64,000 nt of DNA from Enterococcus mediterraneensis. GTDB lineage: Bacteria > Bacillota > Bacilli > Lactobacillales > Enterococcaceae. Below the pieces are notes generated by a model. That model searched no databases. It was not told where the DNA came from and saw nothing but the letters and a program-made list of their open reading frames with translations. The stretch covers positions 2,002,369-2,066,368 of the forward strand of contig NZ_UWOP01000001.1 of NCBI RefSeq assembly GCF_900604485.1. Direction: 5' to 3'. The position numbers were made by a program, and so were the translations under genes. Positions 1-9,042 of the stretch are shown here, piece by piece (positions within the stretch are counted from its first letter, which is position 1; each line of letters opens with the position of its first letter).

Positions 1-843
1 TATATGGATAGCGGGGAACATGCCCATTATTTCGCTTGGTCGGTCGCTCCTTCTGGTCAGAAAAATGCTTATGGACCCGCTCCGGATGGGGAAGAATTCT
101 TTGCCTTGGCGCTGTTTTTTGCAGCCAATCGCTGGGGGGATGGAGAAGGGATATTCAATTACTCTCATCATGCCCGAGAATTGTTGAACTATTGTATTCA
201 TAAAGGGACTGAATTTCCTGGCATGCCTATGTGGAACAATGAAAATAAATTAATCAAGTTCATCCCAGAAGTAGAATTTACCGATCCTTCTTATCATGTA
301 CCGCATTTTTATGAACAATTTGCTCTTTATACAGAACCTAGCGACCGGCCGTTTTGGAAAGAGGCGGCGAGGGCTAGTCGAAGGTATTTGAAAAAGGCCA
401 TTCATCCAGAAACTGGGTTGAATCCAGAATACAGTTGGTACGATGGCAGTCCACAATTGGAAAGTGAACATCCGCATTTCTTTAGTGATGCCTATCGGAC
501 AGCCATGAATGTGGCGCTTGATATGCAGTGGTATGGTGAAGATGTTGTACTCAAAGATCGGTTGGCTCATTTGCAACAATTTTTTCATGCACTACCAGCT
601 GGGGCAGAAAATTACATTTATACTGTGGAAGGGGAAAATACTGGAGAAGAAATCTTACATCCAGTAGGCTTGCTAGCAACCTTAGCCGCGGCCTCCCTTG
701 CAAATCCTGAAACAGAAATCGCCCGAGAATTTGTGACACGTTTCTGGCAAACGCCCCTTCGTAAAGGCGTGCGCCGATATTATGATAATTTTTTGTATGC
801 TTTTGCCTTTATGGCTTTGAGTGGTAACTATCGTATTTACTAA
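1..843 (+). CDS. GH8 reducing-end xylose-releasing exo-oligoxylanase, 3' part
   Basis: Partial gene: the frame is open to the left window edge and stops at 841-843, giving about 280 C-terminal residues of a family usually near 390. The sequence (DSGEHAHYFAW, GPAPDGEEFFALALFFA, NRWGDGEG, then MWNNENKLIKF) matches glycoside hydrolase family 8 Rex-type enzymes. These remove xylose from the reducing end of xylo-oligosaccharides inside the cell (EC 3.2.1.156). The methionine at 4-6 is internal to the domain and is not a start. It is followed by two esterases and a GH43 enzyme in the same direction, which supports a role in xylan breakdown. The family call is firm; exact substrate length is inferred from the family. 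Confidence 0.85.
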   Translation, partial: YMDSGEHAHYFAWSVAPSGQKNAYGPAPDGEEFFALALFFAANRWGDGEGIFNYSHHARELLNYCIHKGTEFPGMPMWNNENKLIKFIPEVEFTDPSYHVPHFYEQFALYTEPSDRPFWKEAARASRRYLKKAIHPETGLNPEYSWYDGSPQLESEHPHFFSDAYRTAMNVALDMQWYGEDVVLKDRLAHLQQFFHALPAGAENYIYTVEGENTGEEILHPVGLLATLAAASLANPETEIAREFVTRFWQTPLRKGVRRYYDNFLYAFAFMALSGNYRIY

Positions 844-937
844 TTTTTTGACTGGTCAGCAGAGGTATTGAGGAAAATCTCAGACTAGGCTGACCAGTTT
901 TTTACATAGGGAATTTCATTTAGGAGGAATAAATGGT

Positions 938-2101
938 GTGTGGCAACGAATTTGGGAATATCAGGAACAGGATTACCGCAGTGCTCCTTGCGAGATTGAA
1001 CAACAAGTACAAGTAGTGCGAATTCGGTTAAATCATTATGGGGATCAATGGCGTGTATTGTTTTCTAACCTTTATGGTAGAGGGCCGTTAGTGTTTGATA
1101 AGGTGACTGCACAGGTGAAATCGGCAGAGCTCATTGCACGCACACCGGTAGTTCCCCTGACTCTTCATGGAAAGTCGGAAATACAGCTAGCCCCTGGTTG
1201 TGAGCAGTTGGCAAGTGATCCTATTTTATTATCAGCTGCACCAGGAGAAGTGTTAGAAATCACTACTTATCTAGCCAAACCGGTGCAACTGACTAGTTTT
1301 CTAGTGAGTTATGCTCGTTTGCAACAGGAAGTGCTGAATTATCGTTGGGTTGAGAATTTCTGGACCCATCCCTTGGATAATTATCAGCTCTTTCAAAATG
1401 CGTTGTGGAATCCACGAATGTACGTTATCTATGGTATTTCGGGCCTACAATTGCAAGGAAACAGTCAGACCCTGATAGCTTTTGGGGATTCGTTGACACA
1501 ACAGGGATTTTGGACGGATCATTTCAAACAGCGCCTGGTGACAGAGGGCTTTTCACAAGTGGCACTCGTAAATCGTGGCATTGGGGGAAACCGGGTATTG
1601 CTAGATACAGATGCTACAGCCGATGACTTTAGCCGTCATGGGCGAGCTGGGGTGAAGCGGTTTTTGTCAGACGTTTTTGCGGATGGGCCAGTTAGTGGCT
1701 TGATCCTTTTTCATGGTATTAATGATTGTTTGACGATTGGCGAGAGACCTGTCGCTGAGGGATTAGCCGAATTAACCGCGGCTTTTCGGTTTATGATTGA
1801 GGAAGCCCATTTGCGGCAAGTACCAGTGATTGGAGTGACACTTCTTCCTTTTAATCAATCAGCCTTTTACAGTGAAAAGGCCGAAAGTTTGCGTCAAGGA
1901 TTGAATCATTGGCTGCGTAATAAAGCGCCAATTGAGGCACTATGGGACTTTGATCAAGTCGCCGGAGATCCTCAAGATTCTCAAAAACTCTACCAATTAT
2001 TTTATAGTGGCGACGGGTTGCATATTTCCAGTGTAGGTGGGAATCATTTGGCGGCTGCGGTTGATTTCCAGCAGTTGGCTACGTTACTTGGTATTGATTA
2101 A
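938..2101 (+). CDS. SGNH/GDSL-family carbohydrate esterase
   Basis: A 387-residue protein with an N-terminal beta-rich domain (about 1-175) and a C-terminal SGNH hydrolase domain. FGDSLTQ near residue 183 holds the nucleophile serine, NRGIGGNR is block II, HGIND near 260 is block III, and DGLHIS near 360 carries the Asp and His. No signal peptide is seen, so it acts in the cytoplasm. In this operon it most likely removes acetyl groups from xylo-oligosaccharides, which is an inference from context. The start is the GTG at 938, placed by AGGAGG at 922-927; the nearby ATG at 933 is in another frame. Confidence 0.8.
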   Translation: MWQRIWEYQEQDYRSAPCEIEQQVQVVRIRLNHYGDQWRVLFSNLYGRGPLVFDKVTAQVKSAELIARTPVVPLTLHGKSEIQLAPGCEQLASDPILLSAAPGEVLEITTYLAKPVQLTSFLVSYARLQQEVLNYRWVENFWTHPLDNYQLFQNALWNPRMYVIYGISGLQLQGNSQTLIAFGDSLTQQGFWTDHFKQRLVTEGFSQVALVNRGIGGNRVLLDTDATADDFSRHGRAGVKRFLSDVFADGPVSGLILFHGINDCLTIGERPVAEGLAELTAAFRFMIEEAHLRQVPVIGVTLLPFNQSAFYSEKAESLRQGLNHWLRNKAPIEALWDFDQVAGDPQDSQKLYQLFYSGDGLHISSVGGNHLAAAVDFQQLATLLGID

Positions 2102-2122
2102 GCGAAAAATGGAGGGGTTCAA

Positions 2123-3022
2123 ATGAAAGTCTTTACTACGTTACTATATGACAACAAACCCAATGTATCCTATACAAGTTATCTTCATGAAGGCTCAGAG
2201 GAAATTGATAAAGACCGGCAATTTCCGGCCATGATTATTTGTGGTGGGGGAGCATATCTAGGGATTTCTGATCGCGAAAAAGAACCGGTGGCCTTGCATT
2301 ATCTGCAAGCCGGTTTTCAAGTCTTTGTATTGGATTATCAAACAGAAGCCACTGGTAATGCGCAATATCCGAATCCACTTTTAGATTTGGCGATGTTGAT
2401 GAAACAAATTCGCCTGCAAGGGGAAACGTGGCAGATTGATAACGATAAAATTGCCATTATCGGCTTTTCAGCAGGAGCCAATCTTTGTGCTCAATTAGCA
2501 ACCCATTGGCACAATCGTTGGCTAGCAGAAGGGGTTGGAACCGGCGATAATCAGCTTCTGAAACCCAATGCTGTTATTCTCGCTTATCCGTTATTGGACT
2601 TCATTGTCCAAGAAAAATATGCCAATCTAGATCCTCGGATTGACCTAAGTCTCAGCTATACCGATACCACGAAGCGAGATTTTATGCATCATGCCAATAA
2701 AGTCTTTTTAGGCAAAGAGTATACAGAAAATCGGATGAAAGAGGCGAGCCCTTATTATTTCTTATCAGGAAAAACACCGCCTACATTCCTTTGGACAACA
2801 GCCCAAGATGATCTTGTCTACCCGCAACAATGTTTGCGTTATGCTAATAAAATGATGGAACTAGGTGTGCCAGTAGAGTTGCATTTATTTGAAGAAGGGC
2901 AGCATGGCCTCTCGTTGGGAACCTACCAAGCATCTGGTGATCCCGCGTTGCAAAATGCTGATGTCGCTCAGTGGCAAAATTTAGCTTTACGTTTTTTACA
3001 CCGGCGTTTCGGTGAATTTTAA
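2123..3022 (+). CDS. Alpha/beta hydrolase, acetyl-xylan/feruloyl esterase type
   Basis: A 299-residue alpha/beta hydrolase of the Aes/BD-FAE type. The oxyanion-loop glycines are in ICGGGAYLG, the nucleophile elbow is GFSAGAN (Ser near 116), the acid is in QDDLVYP and the histidine in GQHGLSL. No signal peptide or membrane segment is present. It follows the SGNH esterase by 21 bp with its own GGAGGG site, so the two are probably co-translated and deacylate different linkages of substituted xylo-oligosaccharides. A second, longer relative lies at 26868-27833. Substrate is not readable from sequence. Confidence 0.78.
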   Translation: MKVFTTLLYDNKPNVSYTSYLHEGSEEIDKDRQFPAMIICGGGAYLGISDREKEPVALHYLQAGFQVFVLDYQTEATGNAQYPNPLLDLAMLMKQIRLQGETWQIDNDKIAIIGFSAGANLCAQLATHWHNRWLAEGVGTGDNQLLKPNAVILAYPLLDFIVQEKYANLDPRIDLSLSYTDTTKRDFMHHANKVFLGKEYTENRMKEASPYYFLSGKTPPTFLWTTAQDDLVYPQQCLRYANKMMELGVPVELHLFEEGQHGLSLGTYQASGDPALQNADVAQWQNLALRFLHRRFGEF

Positions 3023-3039
3023 AAGAATGAGGAAAACAG

Positions 3040-4578
3040 ATGAAGAAAAGCCTTGAAACAATTCAGAATCCGATTATTCCCTTGGATTATCCAGATCCAG
3101 ACGTCATTCGGGTGGAAGATACGTATTATATGGTCACCACTACGATGCACTTTATGCCTGGCTGTGAAATTTTACGTTCTTACGATTTATTGCACTGGGA
3201 ACATGCGGCATTTGTCTATGAGCGCTTGGATAGTACGGCAGGCCAGCGCTTAGCAGAGGGGAAAGACAGTTATGGCAAAGGAATGTGGGCGGCCTGTTTA
3301 CGATATCATGAAGGACGTTTTTATGTCTTTTTTGTCGCCAATGATACCGGCTTGACCTATTGTTATACTGCTGAAAAAATTGAGGGACCTTGGGATAAGA
3401 AAATCATTGAAGGTTTCTATCATGATTGTTCCGTGTTGTTTGAAAAGGAACGTGTTTTTATCGTCTATGGAAACAGTAATGTCTGGTTGACGGAATTGAA
3501 ACCCGATCTCAGTGGCCCGAAAGCTGGGGGCATCCATCGTGTGATTGTCTCAGAAAAAAATCCTCGGTTAGGCTATGAAGGAGCTCATTTTTATCAAATC
3601 AATGGCAAGTATTACATTTTCTTGATTCACTCAGATCCAAAGGTTTGGCGACGGATTGAGGCTTGCTTTGTGGCGGAGGATTTGGAAGGTGAATTTGTCG
3701 GCGGTGATGTCTTTAATGATGATAACGGGTATTGCAATCAAGGCATTGCCCAAGGTGGTATCGTGGATACGCCAAAGGGAGACTGGTACGCGATCTTGTT
3801 TCAAGATTATGGTGCAGTAGGACGGTTACCCATACTTTTACCAGTAACTTGGCAAGACGATTTTCCAGTTTTTGGTGAAGAAGAAAAGACGCCACAGCAA
3901 TTTTTTATTACCGACAATCGACCGGAATATGTGTATTCGCCTCTTGTAGGGAGTGATGATTTTAAAACGTTAGCCAAAACGCCTTACCGACTAAAACCGC
4001 AATGGCAATTTAATCACGAACCGGATTTGTCTGGCTTCTTATTGGATCCAAAACGTGGCTGTGTGGAATTAACGACGACACGGCTTGCACAATCTGTGAC
4101 AACGACGCCTAACGTCTTAACACAGCGGATGCGCTATCCAAAATGTGCAGCCACCGTGACAATCGATGGGACAAAAATGAAAGATGGGGATTGTGCCGGA
4201 TTAGCTGCCTTTCAATCCGCTTATGGTTTTATTGGTTTATCCAAAGAGGAAGGCCAGTATTATCTTGTCATGGAGACCCGTGAACTAGATGATTCCAGTT
4301 TGCAAGCAATGCCTAAAGAGGCAACTAACGGTAAATCCACTCGTATTTTGTGGGAAAGTGGAAAAGTCACGCTAAAGGTAGCCGCTGATTTTCATGAAAT
4401 GACGGATTTGACCCGGTTTTATTACCAAAACGAAGGGACTTTTTTGCAATTAGGAGAGGCACATCCGGTGGCATTTAAAATGGATCATTTTAGCGGCTGT
4501 CGTTTCGGGCTATTTATCTATAATAGGAAAACCATTGGAGGCACCGCGTCGTTTCAGTCTTTTGATTACCAAGTTTAA
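3040..4578 (+). CDS. GH43 beta-xylosidase
   Basis: A 512-residue family 43 glycoside hydrolase. The five-blade propeller fills about the first 310 residues, with the general base Asp in DYPDPD (about 16-21) and the proton donor Glu in GYEGAHF (about 180). The C-terminal 200 residues form the beta-sandwich typical of GH43 beta-xylosidases (family length about 500-540). There is no signal peptide, so it works on imported oligosaccharides, releasing xylose or removing arabinose. It is the last gene of the operon, 17 bp after the esterase. No clear terminator follows; a new promoter begins about 35 bp downstream. Confidence 0.85.
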   Translation: MKKSLETIQNPIIPLDYPDPDVIRVEDTYYMVTTTMHFMPGCEILRSYDLLHWEHAAFVYERLDSTAGQRLAEGKDSYGKGMWAACLRYHEGRFYVFFVANDTGLTYCYTAEKIEGPWDKKIIEGFYHDCSVLFEKERVFIVYGNSNVWLTELKPDLSGPKAGGIHRVIVSEKNPRLGYEGAHFYQINGKYYIFLIHSDPKVWRRIEACFVAEDLEGEFVGGDVFNDDNGYCNQGIAQGGIVDTPKGDWYAILFQDYGAVGRLPILLPVTWQDDFPVFGEEEKTPQQFFITDNRPEYVYSPLVGSDDFKTLAKTPYRLKPQWQFNHEPDLSGFLLDPKRGCVELTTTRLAQSVTTTPNVLTQRMRYPKCAATVTIDGTKMKDGDCAGLAAFQSAYGFIGLSKEEGQYYLVMETRELDDSSLQAMPKEATNGKSTRILWESGKVTLKVAADFHEMTDLTRFYYQNEGTFLQLGEAHPVAFKMDHFSGCRFGLFIYNRKTIGGTASFQSFDYQV

Positions 4579-4611
4579 GAAGCGGGATTTGTTAGAAAAG
4601 CTCTAGGCCAA

Positions 4612-4640
4612 TTGCTGTTTTGGTGGAAATATGTTATACT
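4612..4640 (+). promoter_or_regulatory. Sigma-A promoter of an orphan leader
   Basis: TTGCTG (4612-4617), a 17-nt spacer and TATACT (4635-4640) form a near-consensus promoter just after the GH43 gene. No coding region follows before the IS21 element, so its natural target is probably the gene now cut at 7085. Confidence 0.65.
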
Positions 4641-4644
4641 GTGT

Positions 4645-4952
4645 CTTACACGAAAGATATTGTTACGCGAGAAATACAAGGATATTTTTAAGAAATTTGA
4701 TCCAACTGGCGCAGCTTCAGGGCTGCAAGGGTGTGTTAGTAGGTTATGGGAACACACTGTTTAAATGAGAAATACTTGATTTTAAGTAATAGTCTGATCC
4801 AACTTTAGAGTAAAGATATTGAGTAGTTAGATGGCCTTCTTCCGTTTGGGAGAGGGCCATCGTCCATTTTGGGGATGGCATCATCATAAATGCCGAGTAA
4901 AAGAAGCTGATCTGTGTTAGAGAGCAAGGGGGAAAAATAAAGTCCGTCTAGG
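4645..4952 (+). other. Non-coding structured leader, function unknown
   Basis: This stretch has no convincing ORF on either strand. It contains three stem-forming repeats: GCAGC/GCTGC (4711-4726), GTGTGTT/AACACAC (4731-4757) and GATGGCC/GGCCATC (4830-4861). The 10-base direct repeat TGATCCAACT occurs at 4698 and 4795. It lies directly under a strong promoter and ends at the left end of the IS21 element. I tried T-box, purine, SAM, c-di-AMP and M-box signatures and recognised none. It could be a cis-regulatory leader or a small RNA. Confidence 0.45.
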
Positions 4953-5002
4953 TGTTAACGGCAACGATAAAATGTAGGAAAATGGCAATTTAAAATTGTT
5001 GG
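4953..5002 (+). repeat. IS21 left terminal inverted repeat
   Basis: It begins TGTTAACGGCAAC and aligns over about 50 bp with the reverse complement of 7036-7085. The multiple short blocks are typical transposase binding sites of the family. Confidence 0.75.
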
Positions 5003-5056
5003 TTTTCCTACATTTTTGTATGCTCTTCTTATCCCAAATGAAACGGAGGTTCAGGG

Positions 5057-6295
5057 ATGAGAAAAGATATACGCGAAGGAGTGATGATCTACGTGATCAA
5101 CGAAATCAAACCGAACTATGCCGCATTAGCCAAACAATATGACTGTGATTATCGAACAGTCAAAAATGCATACGAAGAAGCTAAGGGTGAAACGTCCACA
5201 CCTACCCCGCGCAAGAAACGTCCAAGCAAGTTGGATCCATATAAAGAAATTATCCAAGACAAAGTCAAGGGGCATTGTAGTGCCTACAGTATCTTCAAAT
5301 TTATCGAACGCAAAGGATTTGACGGGAGCTACAGCCTAGTAAAAGCTTACTGTCGCGAGTTCAAACAAGAAAAAGTGCAAAAGGCCACCATTCGTGTCGA
5401 GCATAACCCGGGACTTTCCGCCCAGGTTGATTGGAAGGAAGATATGCGCTTAATCAGTAATCAAGGAGAAGTTTTTGAATTTAATATCTTCTTATACGTC
5501 CTTCCTTACTCGAAGAAAAAATTCATTACTTTAACCTTTGACCGTAAGCAAGATACCCTGTTTGAATGTCTGGATGATGCCTTCTATCACACCGGTGGTG
5601 TGCCAAAAGAAATCTGGTTCGACAATATGAAGACGGTGGTTGATCATTCTCGCAGTCAGTTTTCAAAAGCGCATTTCAACGAACGCTTTTATGCCTTCAG
5701 TAAAGACGCCAGCTTCACGCCAATTGCCTGTCGTCCCTTTCGACCACAAACAAAAGGATGTGTAGAAGCGTTAGCCAGAACTGTTGATCGACTGAAGGTC
5801 TATAACCATGAATTTTATGATACCGTAGAGCTATGTCATCTAGTGAATGACCTATGTTCTGAGTTAAATAGTGAAGTCTCCCAGGCAACGGACCAGACGC
5901 CAGATGAGCGTTGGTGGACAAACGAAAAAGAGCACCTACATGAATTACCGAAAAACCTTTTGAATCCTTATTTTGAGGACTTTATTAGCCGTAAAGTCAC
6001 GAAGGAAGCCATGGTTGTTTTCCGTAAATGCAGGTACTCTGTAGATCCTCGCTATATCGGTAAAGAGGTTGAAATCGAGCTCTCCGACAAGGAAGACCAA
6101 GTACAAATTCATTATAACGGAGAACTGATCCGGTCGCATCCCTTAACGAAAAAACAATTGAACTATCATGAGGAGGACTATTTCCAAATCCTAAAGTCAG
6201 ATGTCATGAGCCATAAAGAGGACGATGACATCAGAGCTTATACTCGCGAAAGTCTAAAACAATATGATTTGGTGGAGATTGCTGATGAAGAATAG
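5057..6295 (+). CDS. istA: IS21-family transposase IstA
   Basis: A 412-residue DDE transposase. The N-terminal helix-turn-helix region (about 15-50, including YDCDYRTVKNAY) is followed by an integrase catalytic core. The Asp residues are visible in AQVDWKEDM and WFDNMKTVVDH, and the Glu in KGCVEALARTVDR. A C-terminal beta domain closes the protein, as in other IstA. The start ATG at 5057 is preceded by CGGAGGT. The 3' end overlaps istB by 11 bp, the usual coupled arrangement. No frameshift or stop interrupts the gene, so the element may be active. Confidence 0.92.
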   Translation: MRKDIREGVMIYVINEIKPNYAALAKQYDCDYRTVKNAYEEAKGETSTPTPRKKRPSKLDPYKEIIQDKVKGHCSAYSIFKFIERKGFDGSYSLVKAYCREFKQEKVQKATIRVEHNPGLSAQVDWKEDMRLISNQGEVFEFNIFLYVLPYSKKKFITLTFDRKQDTLFECLDDAFYHTGGVPKEIWFDNMKTVVDHSRSQFSKAHFNERFYAFSKDASFTPIACRPFRPQTKGCVEALARTVDRLKVYNHEFYDTVELCHLVNDLCSELNSEVSQATDQTPDERWWTNEKEHLHELPKNLLNPYFEDFISRKVTKEAMVVFRKCRYSVDPRYIGKEVEIELSDKEDQVQIHYNGELIRSHPLTKKQLNYHEEDYFQILKSDVMSHKEDDDIRAYTRESLKQYDLVEIADEE

Positions 6296-7025
6296 CCATT
6301 ATCAAGAACTGATGACCAACCTAGAAACGCTCGGTTTGAATCACATGCGGGAGTATGTTCCCAATTATATCGAGGTTGCCAATCGAGAGGAGCTTTCCTT
6401 GACGGAAGCTCTTCTGGAATTAACGCGAAAGGAAGTCAATCATCAACATAACCAGAAAATGAATCGCGTGATAGAGCGAGCGCGCTTTCCTAAACGGACC
6501 AGTCTAGAGGAATTTGATTTTACCTTCCAGCCAAGTATTAATAAACGTGAACTGCTGGATTTAAAGCACATGGGTTTCGTAGAAAAGCATGAGAACCTGG
6601 TCTTTATTGGGAGCCCAGGAGTTGGGAAAACGCATCTAACGATTGCCTTAGGAATTGAAGCCTGCCATCAAGGGTACCGGACTTTATTCATCCCTTGTCA
6701 TGAGCTTCTTTTACGCTTACGAGCTGCCTATGAGAAAGGCACGCTTGAGCGAGTACTAAACCGATATGCACGATATGATGTGTTGATTATTGATGAGATT
6801 GGCTATCTACCGATACAAAAACAAGACGCCGATTTGTTCTTCCAGCTTCTGGCCATGCGTTATGAACACCGCTCTACGATTATTACGACAAATATCGTCT
6901 TATCTCGATGGGGTGAATTGTTTCAAAGCCCAGAAATCGCGGCAGCGATCCTTGACCGACTGGTTCATCATGTCAAAGTGTTCAAGATTACCGGCAAGTC
7001 TTATCGTATGAGAAATAAAATCTAA
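6285..7025 (+). CDS. istB: IS21-family ATP-binding helper IstB
   Basis: A 246-residue AAA+ ATPase of the IstB/DnaC-like family, which regulates target choice and activates IstA. Walker A is GSPGVGKTH (about residue 107), Walker B is VLIIDEIGY (about 168), and the sensor region TIITTNI follows. The ATG at 6285 overlaps the istA stop and has GGTGGAG in front, so it is preferred over upstream codons in the same frame. Its length is normal for the family. Confidence 0.92.
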   Translation: MKNSHYQELMTNLETLGLNHMREYVPNYIEVANREELSLTEALLELTRKEVNHQHNQKMNRVIERARFPKRTSLEEFDFTFQPSINKRELLDLKHMGFVEKHENLVFIGSPGVGKTHLTIALGIEACHQGYRTLFIPCHELLLRLRAAYEKGTLERVLNRYARYDVLIIDEIGYLPIQKQDADLFFQLLAMRYEHRSTIITTNIVLSRWGELFQSPEIAAAILDRLVHHVKVFKITGKSYRMRNKI

Positions 7026-7035
7026 ACTGGCGATT

Positions 7036-7085
7036 GCCGACAATTCCTATTGCCGAAAACCTACATTTCTAAGTTGCCCTTGACA
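7036..7085 (-). repeat. IS21 right terminal inverted repeat
   Basis: Read on the minus strand it begins TGTCAAGGGCAAC and matches the left end. Its last base also supplies the A of an ATG read by the downstream ORF. Confidence 0.75.
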
Positions 7086-7810
7086 TGGATTATGTCTTTA
7101 TATATTTTAGTGAACTTCAATTGCATTTTCCTGTCAAAAAAGAAAAATTAATGAAAGAAGCACAATGGCATGATTTGATGGATAGTCTAAAAGAAAAGCA
7201 AAATCGTGTAAACACCTTAAAAATACAAAGAAACGATAAAGATCTATCTTATAACTTTCGCTACCTCACAGAAGTCACTACTTCTGATGTATCGGTTTTG
7301 CTGATTAAGTTTTGGTGCATTTGCTTTTGTTTAACCATCTATTGGATTGCTTTAGTTGCTTTATTTTTGCCGGTCTTATTACCAGCTGGTCAAAAAGTAT
7401 TTATCTTATTACTATTGATAATTAATGGTGGATACAGTTGGTTCCTTTCACTGTCGAATAAGAGGAGACGTGATGCATTACTCGGGTCACCGGCTTTGAG
7501 TGAACCATTTCCTACATTCCAAATTCAAAATGGTTTCGCTGTTAATCAGTTAAAAGGCAAAGCCGGGAAATTTACTCTGTCAAAAATCAAACTTGTGAAT
7601 GAACGAGCTGCCAATGTTTTTTCAATGAAACTGGGGAAAATTTATTTTTACGGTATTGATTTCCCCGCGAAACTTTCGTGGGGAGATTCTAGGTGGAAAA
7701 TCACACATAAAAAGGGATACCTCTTTCATAATAAAAAAATTATTCTGATTAATTGCTTATTGATAATCGTTTATTGTGTAATTTTTCAATTTATTTTGAC
7801 ACTATTTTAA
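7085..7810 (+). pseudogene. Membrane protein of unknown function, 5' end cut by IS21
   Basis: The frame encodes about 241 residues with a charged N-terminal stretch (KEKLMKEAQWHDLMDSLKEKQNR), two adjacent hydrophobic segments (about 75-120), a soluble middle and a C-terminal membrane segment (about 218-240). The first ATG straddles the IS boundary: its A is the last IS base. There is no ribosome binding site, which indicates loss of the true 5' end. I do not recognise the family. It is followed after 14 bp by a lipoprotein gene, so the two may have formed an operon. Confidence 0.5.
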
Positions 7811-7824
7811 ATGGAGGGGTGAAC

Positions 7825-8403
7825 ATGAAAAAGGTTTTATTAGGTCTGTTGGCATTATGTTTTTTAGGTGGCTGTTCCACCAAGGCGGAGCCAAAGGAGG
7901 TGACCTATGACTGGACGCCACCTTTTGAAGAGGTTCATTGGAGTATGGGGGAAGATGAGGTCCTGGAAAAATTGGATTTGTATGAGGTGGATGCCCAGCG
8001 TAAGCAAAATAATGACAAACAGACGGTGTTGTCTTTTGCTACTGCTGTGGATACAGAAGTCGGCATGGCATCTCCGGATTTTATCTTTGAACCGGGCTTT
8101 GGCTTGGTTGGAGTGACGCTACATTATCTCCCGACGGAGGAGGAAGCCGTGAAGACTTTGGCAATGTTAGAAGATAACTATGGGAAAAGTGATGATGGTA
8201 AGTGGTCCGGGACGAAGCTTGAAGACTTGGGGCTTTCGGAAAGACAGATCACAGCTTTCAAGAAAGAAGACGAGGGAATCCGCGAGGGTGATTCAATTGT
8301 TACCATTCTATTAAATCAAAATCACCTAACGGGCAGTTACCAAAAATGTGTATTTGAAGGAAAAGCAGCGGCAATTCTTGAACACATATTACAGGAAAAT
8401 TAG
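7825..8403 (+). CDS. Putative lipoprotein of unknown function
   Basis: 192 residues. MKKVLLGLLALCFLGGCST is a clean type II signal peptide with lipobox LGGC, so the mature protein should be anchored to the outer face of the membrane at the cysteine. The rest is acidic and soluble, with Trp/Glu-rich EEVHWSMGEDEVLEKL near residue 40. I recognise no catalytic motif. The start at 7825 is set by GGAGGGG and by the signal peptide; the longer upstream frame is not likely. It ends before a good terminator. Confidence 0.7.
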   Translation: MKKVLLGLLALCFLGGCSTKAEPKEVTYDWTPPFEEVHWSMGEDEVLEKLDLYEVDAQRKQNNDKQTVLSFATAVDTEVGMASPDFIFEPGFGLVGVTLHYLPTEEEAVKTLAMLEDNYGKSDDGKWSGTKLEDLGLSERQITAFKKEDEGIREGDSIVTILLNQNHLTGSYQKCVFEGKAAAILEHILQEN

Positions 8404-8473
8404 CTAGATAATCTTCTCAATCTACTTATTGTTGCCATTTAAATTAATGATTTATCATGAGCGTTTTTGTGAG

Positions 8474-8507
8474 GCGTATAGACAAATTTGTCTGTGCGCT
8501 TTTTTTT
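8474..8507 (+). terminator. Rho-independent terminator after the lipoprotein gene
   Basis: The stem GCGTATAGACAAA/TTTGTCTGTGCGC (one or two mismatches) is followed by eight T. It separates the lipoprotein gene from the conjugative-element module. Confidence 0.8.
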
Positions 8508-8613
8508 GGAAAAAATTTTAGTTTTTTCGAAAAATACTCGCTCCCAGATTGTAGTAATAATGGAAAGGGATAGAAGTAAAACGAGTTGAATGAATTTTTA
8601 GGAGGAGAATTTT

Positions 8614-9042
8614 ATGGGCGACTCAGAAGAAACCCACATTCGACATGTGTTTGACAGTTTTTGTAAGAAAGTAGTCCGCAACGAAGCAATAAATATTCAA
8701 AAAAAATACGCTAGATTTCGCCAACGCCAGATCTCAATGGAAATATTAGAACAAAAAGGGTTAGGGACAAAGTTCAATTATTCGGAACCAAATTTGAATA
8801 GTAGTGGTAGTTTTATTGTCCTAGGTATAAAGATCTTTATTTCTAATGAGGAGTTGGCAAATGCAATCGCAGCATTATCTAGTCTAAGACAAGAAATCAT
8901 TTTGATGTCCTTCTTCATCGGTCTCAATGATAGGGAAATTGGCGATATTATTGGGAAAAGTCTCGGCAGTGTTTGGTACCAACGACAAGTGGCCTTGGAA
9001 GAGTTAGGAAAGTATTTGGGTGGCAACTATGAAGCAAAATAA
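8614..9042 (+). CDS. Sigma-70-like regulator, Tn916 Orf7 type
   Basis: A 142-residue protein resembling the short sigma-factor-like Orf7 proteins of Tn916-family conjugative elements. The C-terminal half carries a region-4-like helix-turn-helix: ALSSLRQEIILMSFFIGLNDREIGDIIGKSLGSVWYQR. The start at 8614 follows TAGGAGGAG. In Tn916 this protein acts with Orf8 in controlling excision and transfer; the same role is inferred here from gene order. It overlaps the next gene by 14 bp. Confidence 0.75.
   Translation: MGDSEETHIRHVFDSFCKKVVRNEAINIQKKYARFRQRQISMEILEQKGLGTKFNYSEPNLNSSGSFIVLGIKIFISNEELANAIAALSSLRQEIILMSFFIGLNDREIGDIIGKSLGSVWYQRQVALEELGKYLGGNYEAK

Larger units (their letters stand above)
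4953..7085 (+). mobile_element. Complete IS21-family insertion sequence
   Basis: About 2.13 kb with the two-gene istA/istB structure. Both ends begin TGT and share about 50 bp of imperfect inverted repeat, including GGCAAC, AAATGTAGG, GGCAAT and AATTGT blocks at the same spacing. The left end also contains a perfect 12-bp internal inverted repeat (AATGTAGGAAAA at 4971, TTTTCCTACATT at 5003). No target-site duplication was found next to 4953 and 7085. Confidence 0.85.

Noticed and set aside
4575-4757. 60-codon minus-strand ORF after the GH43 gene
   Set aside because: No ribosome binding site; it is the mirror image of the promoter and hairpins of the leader.
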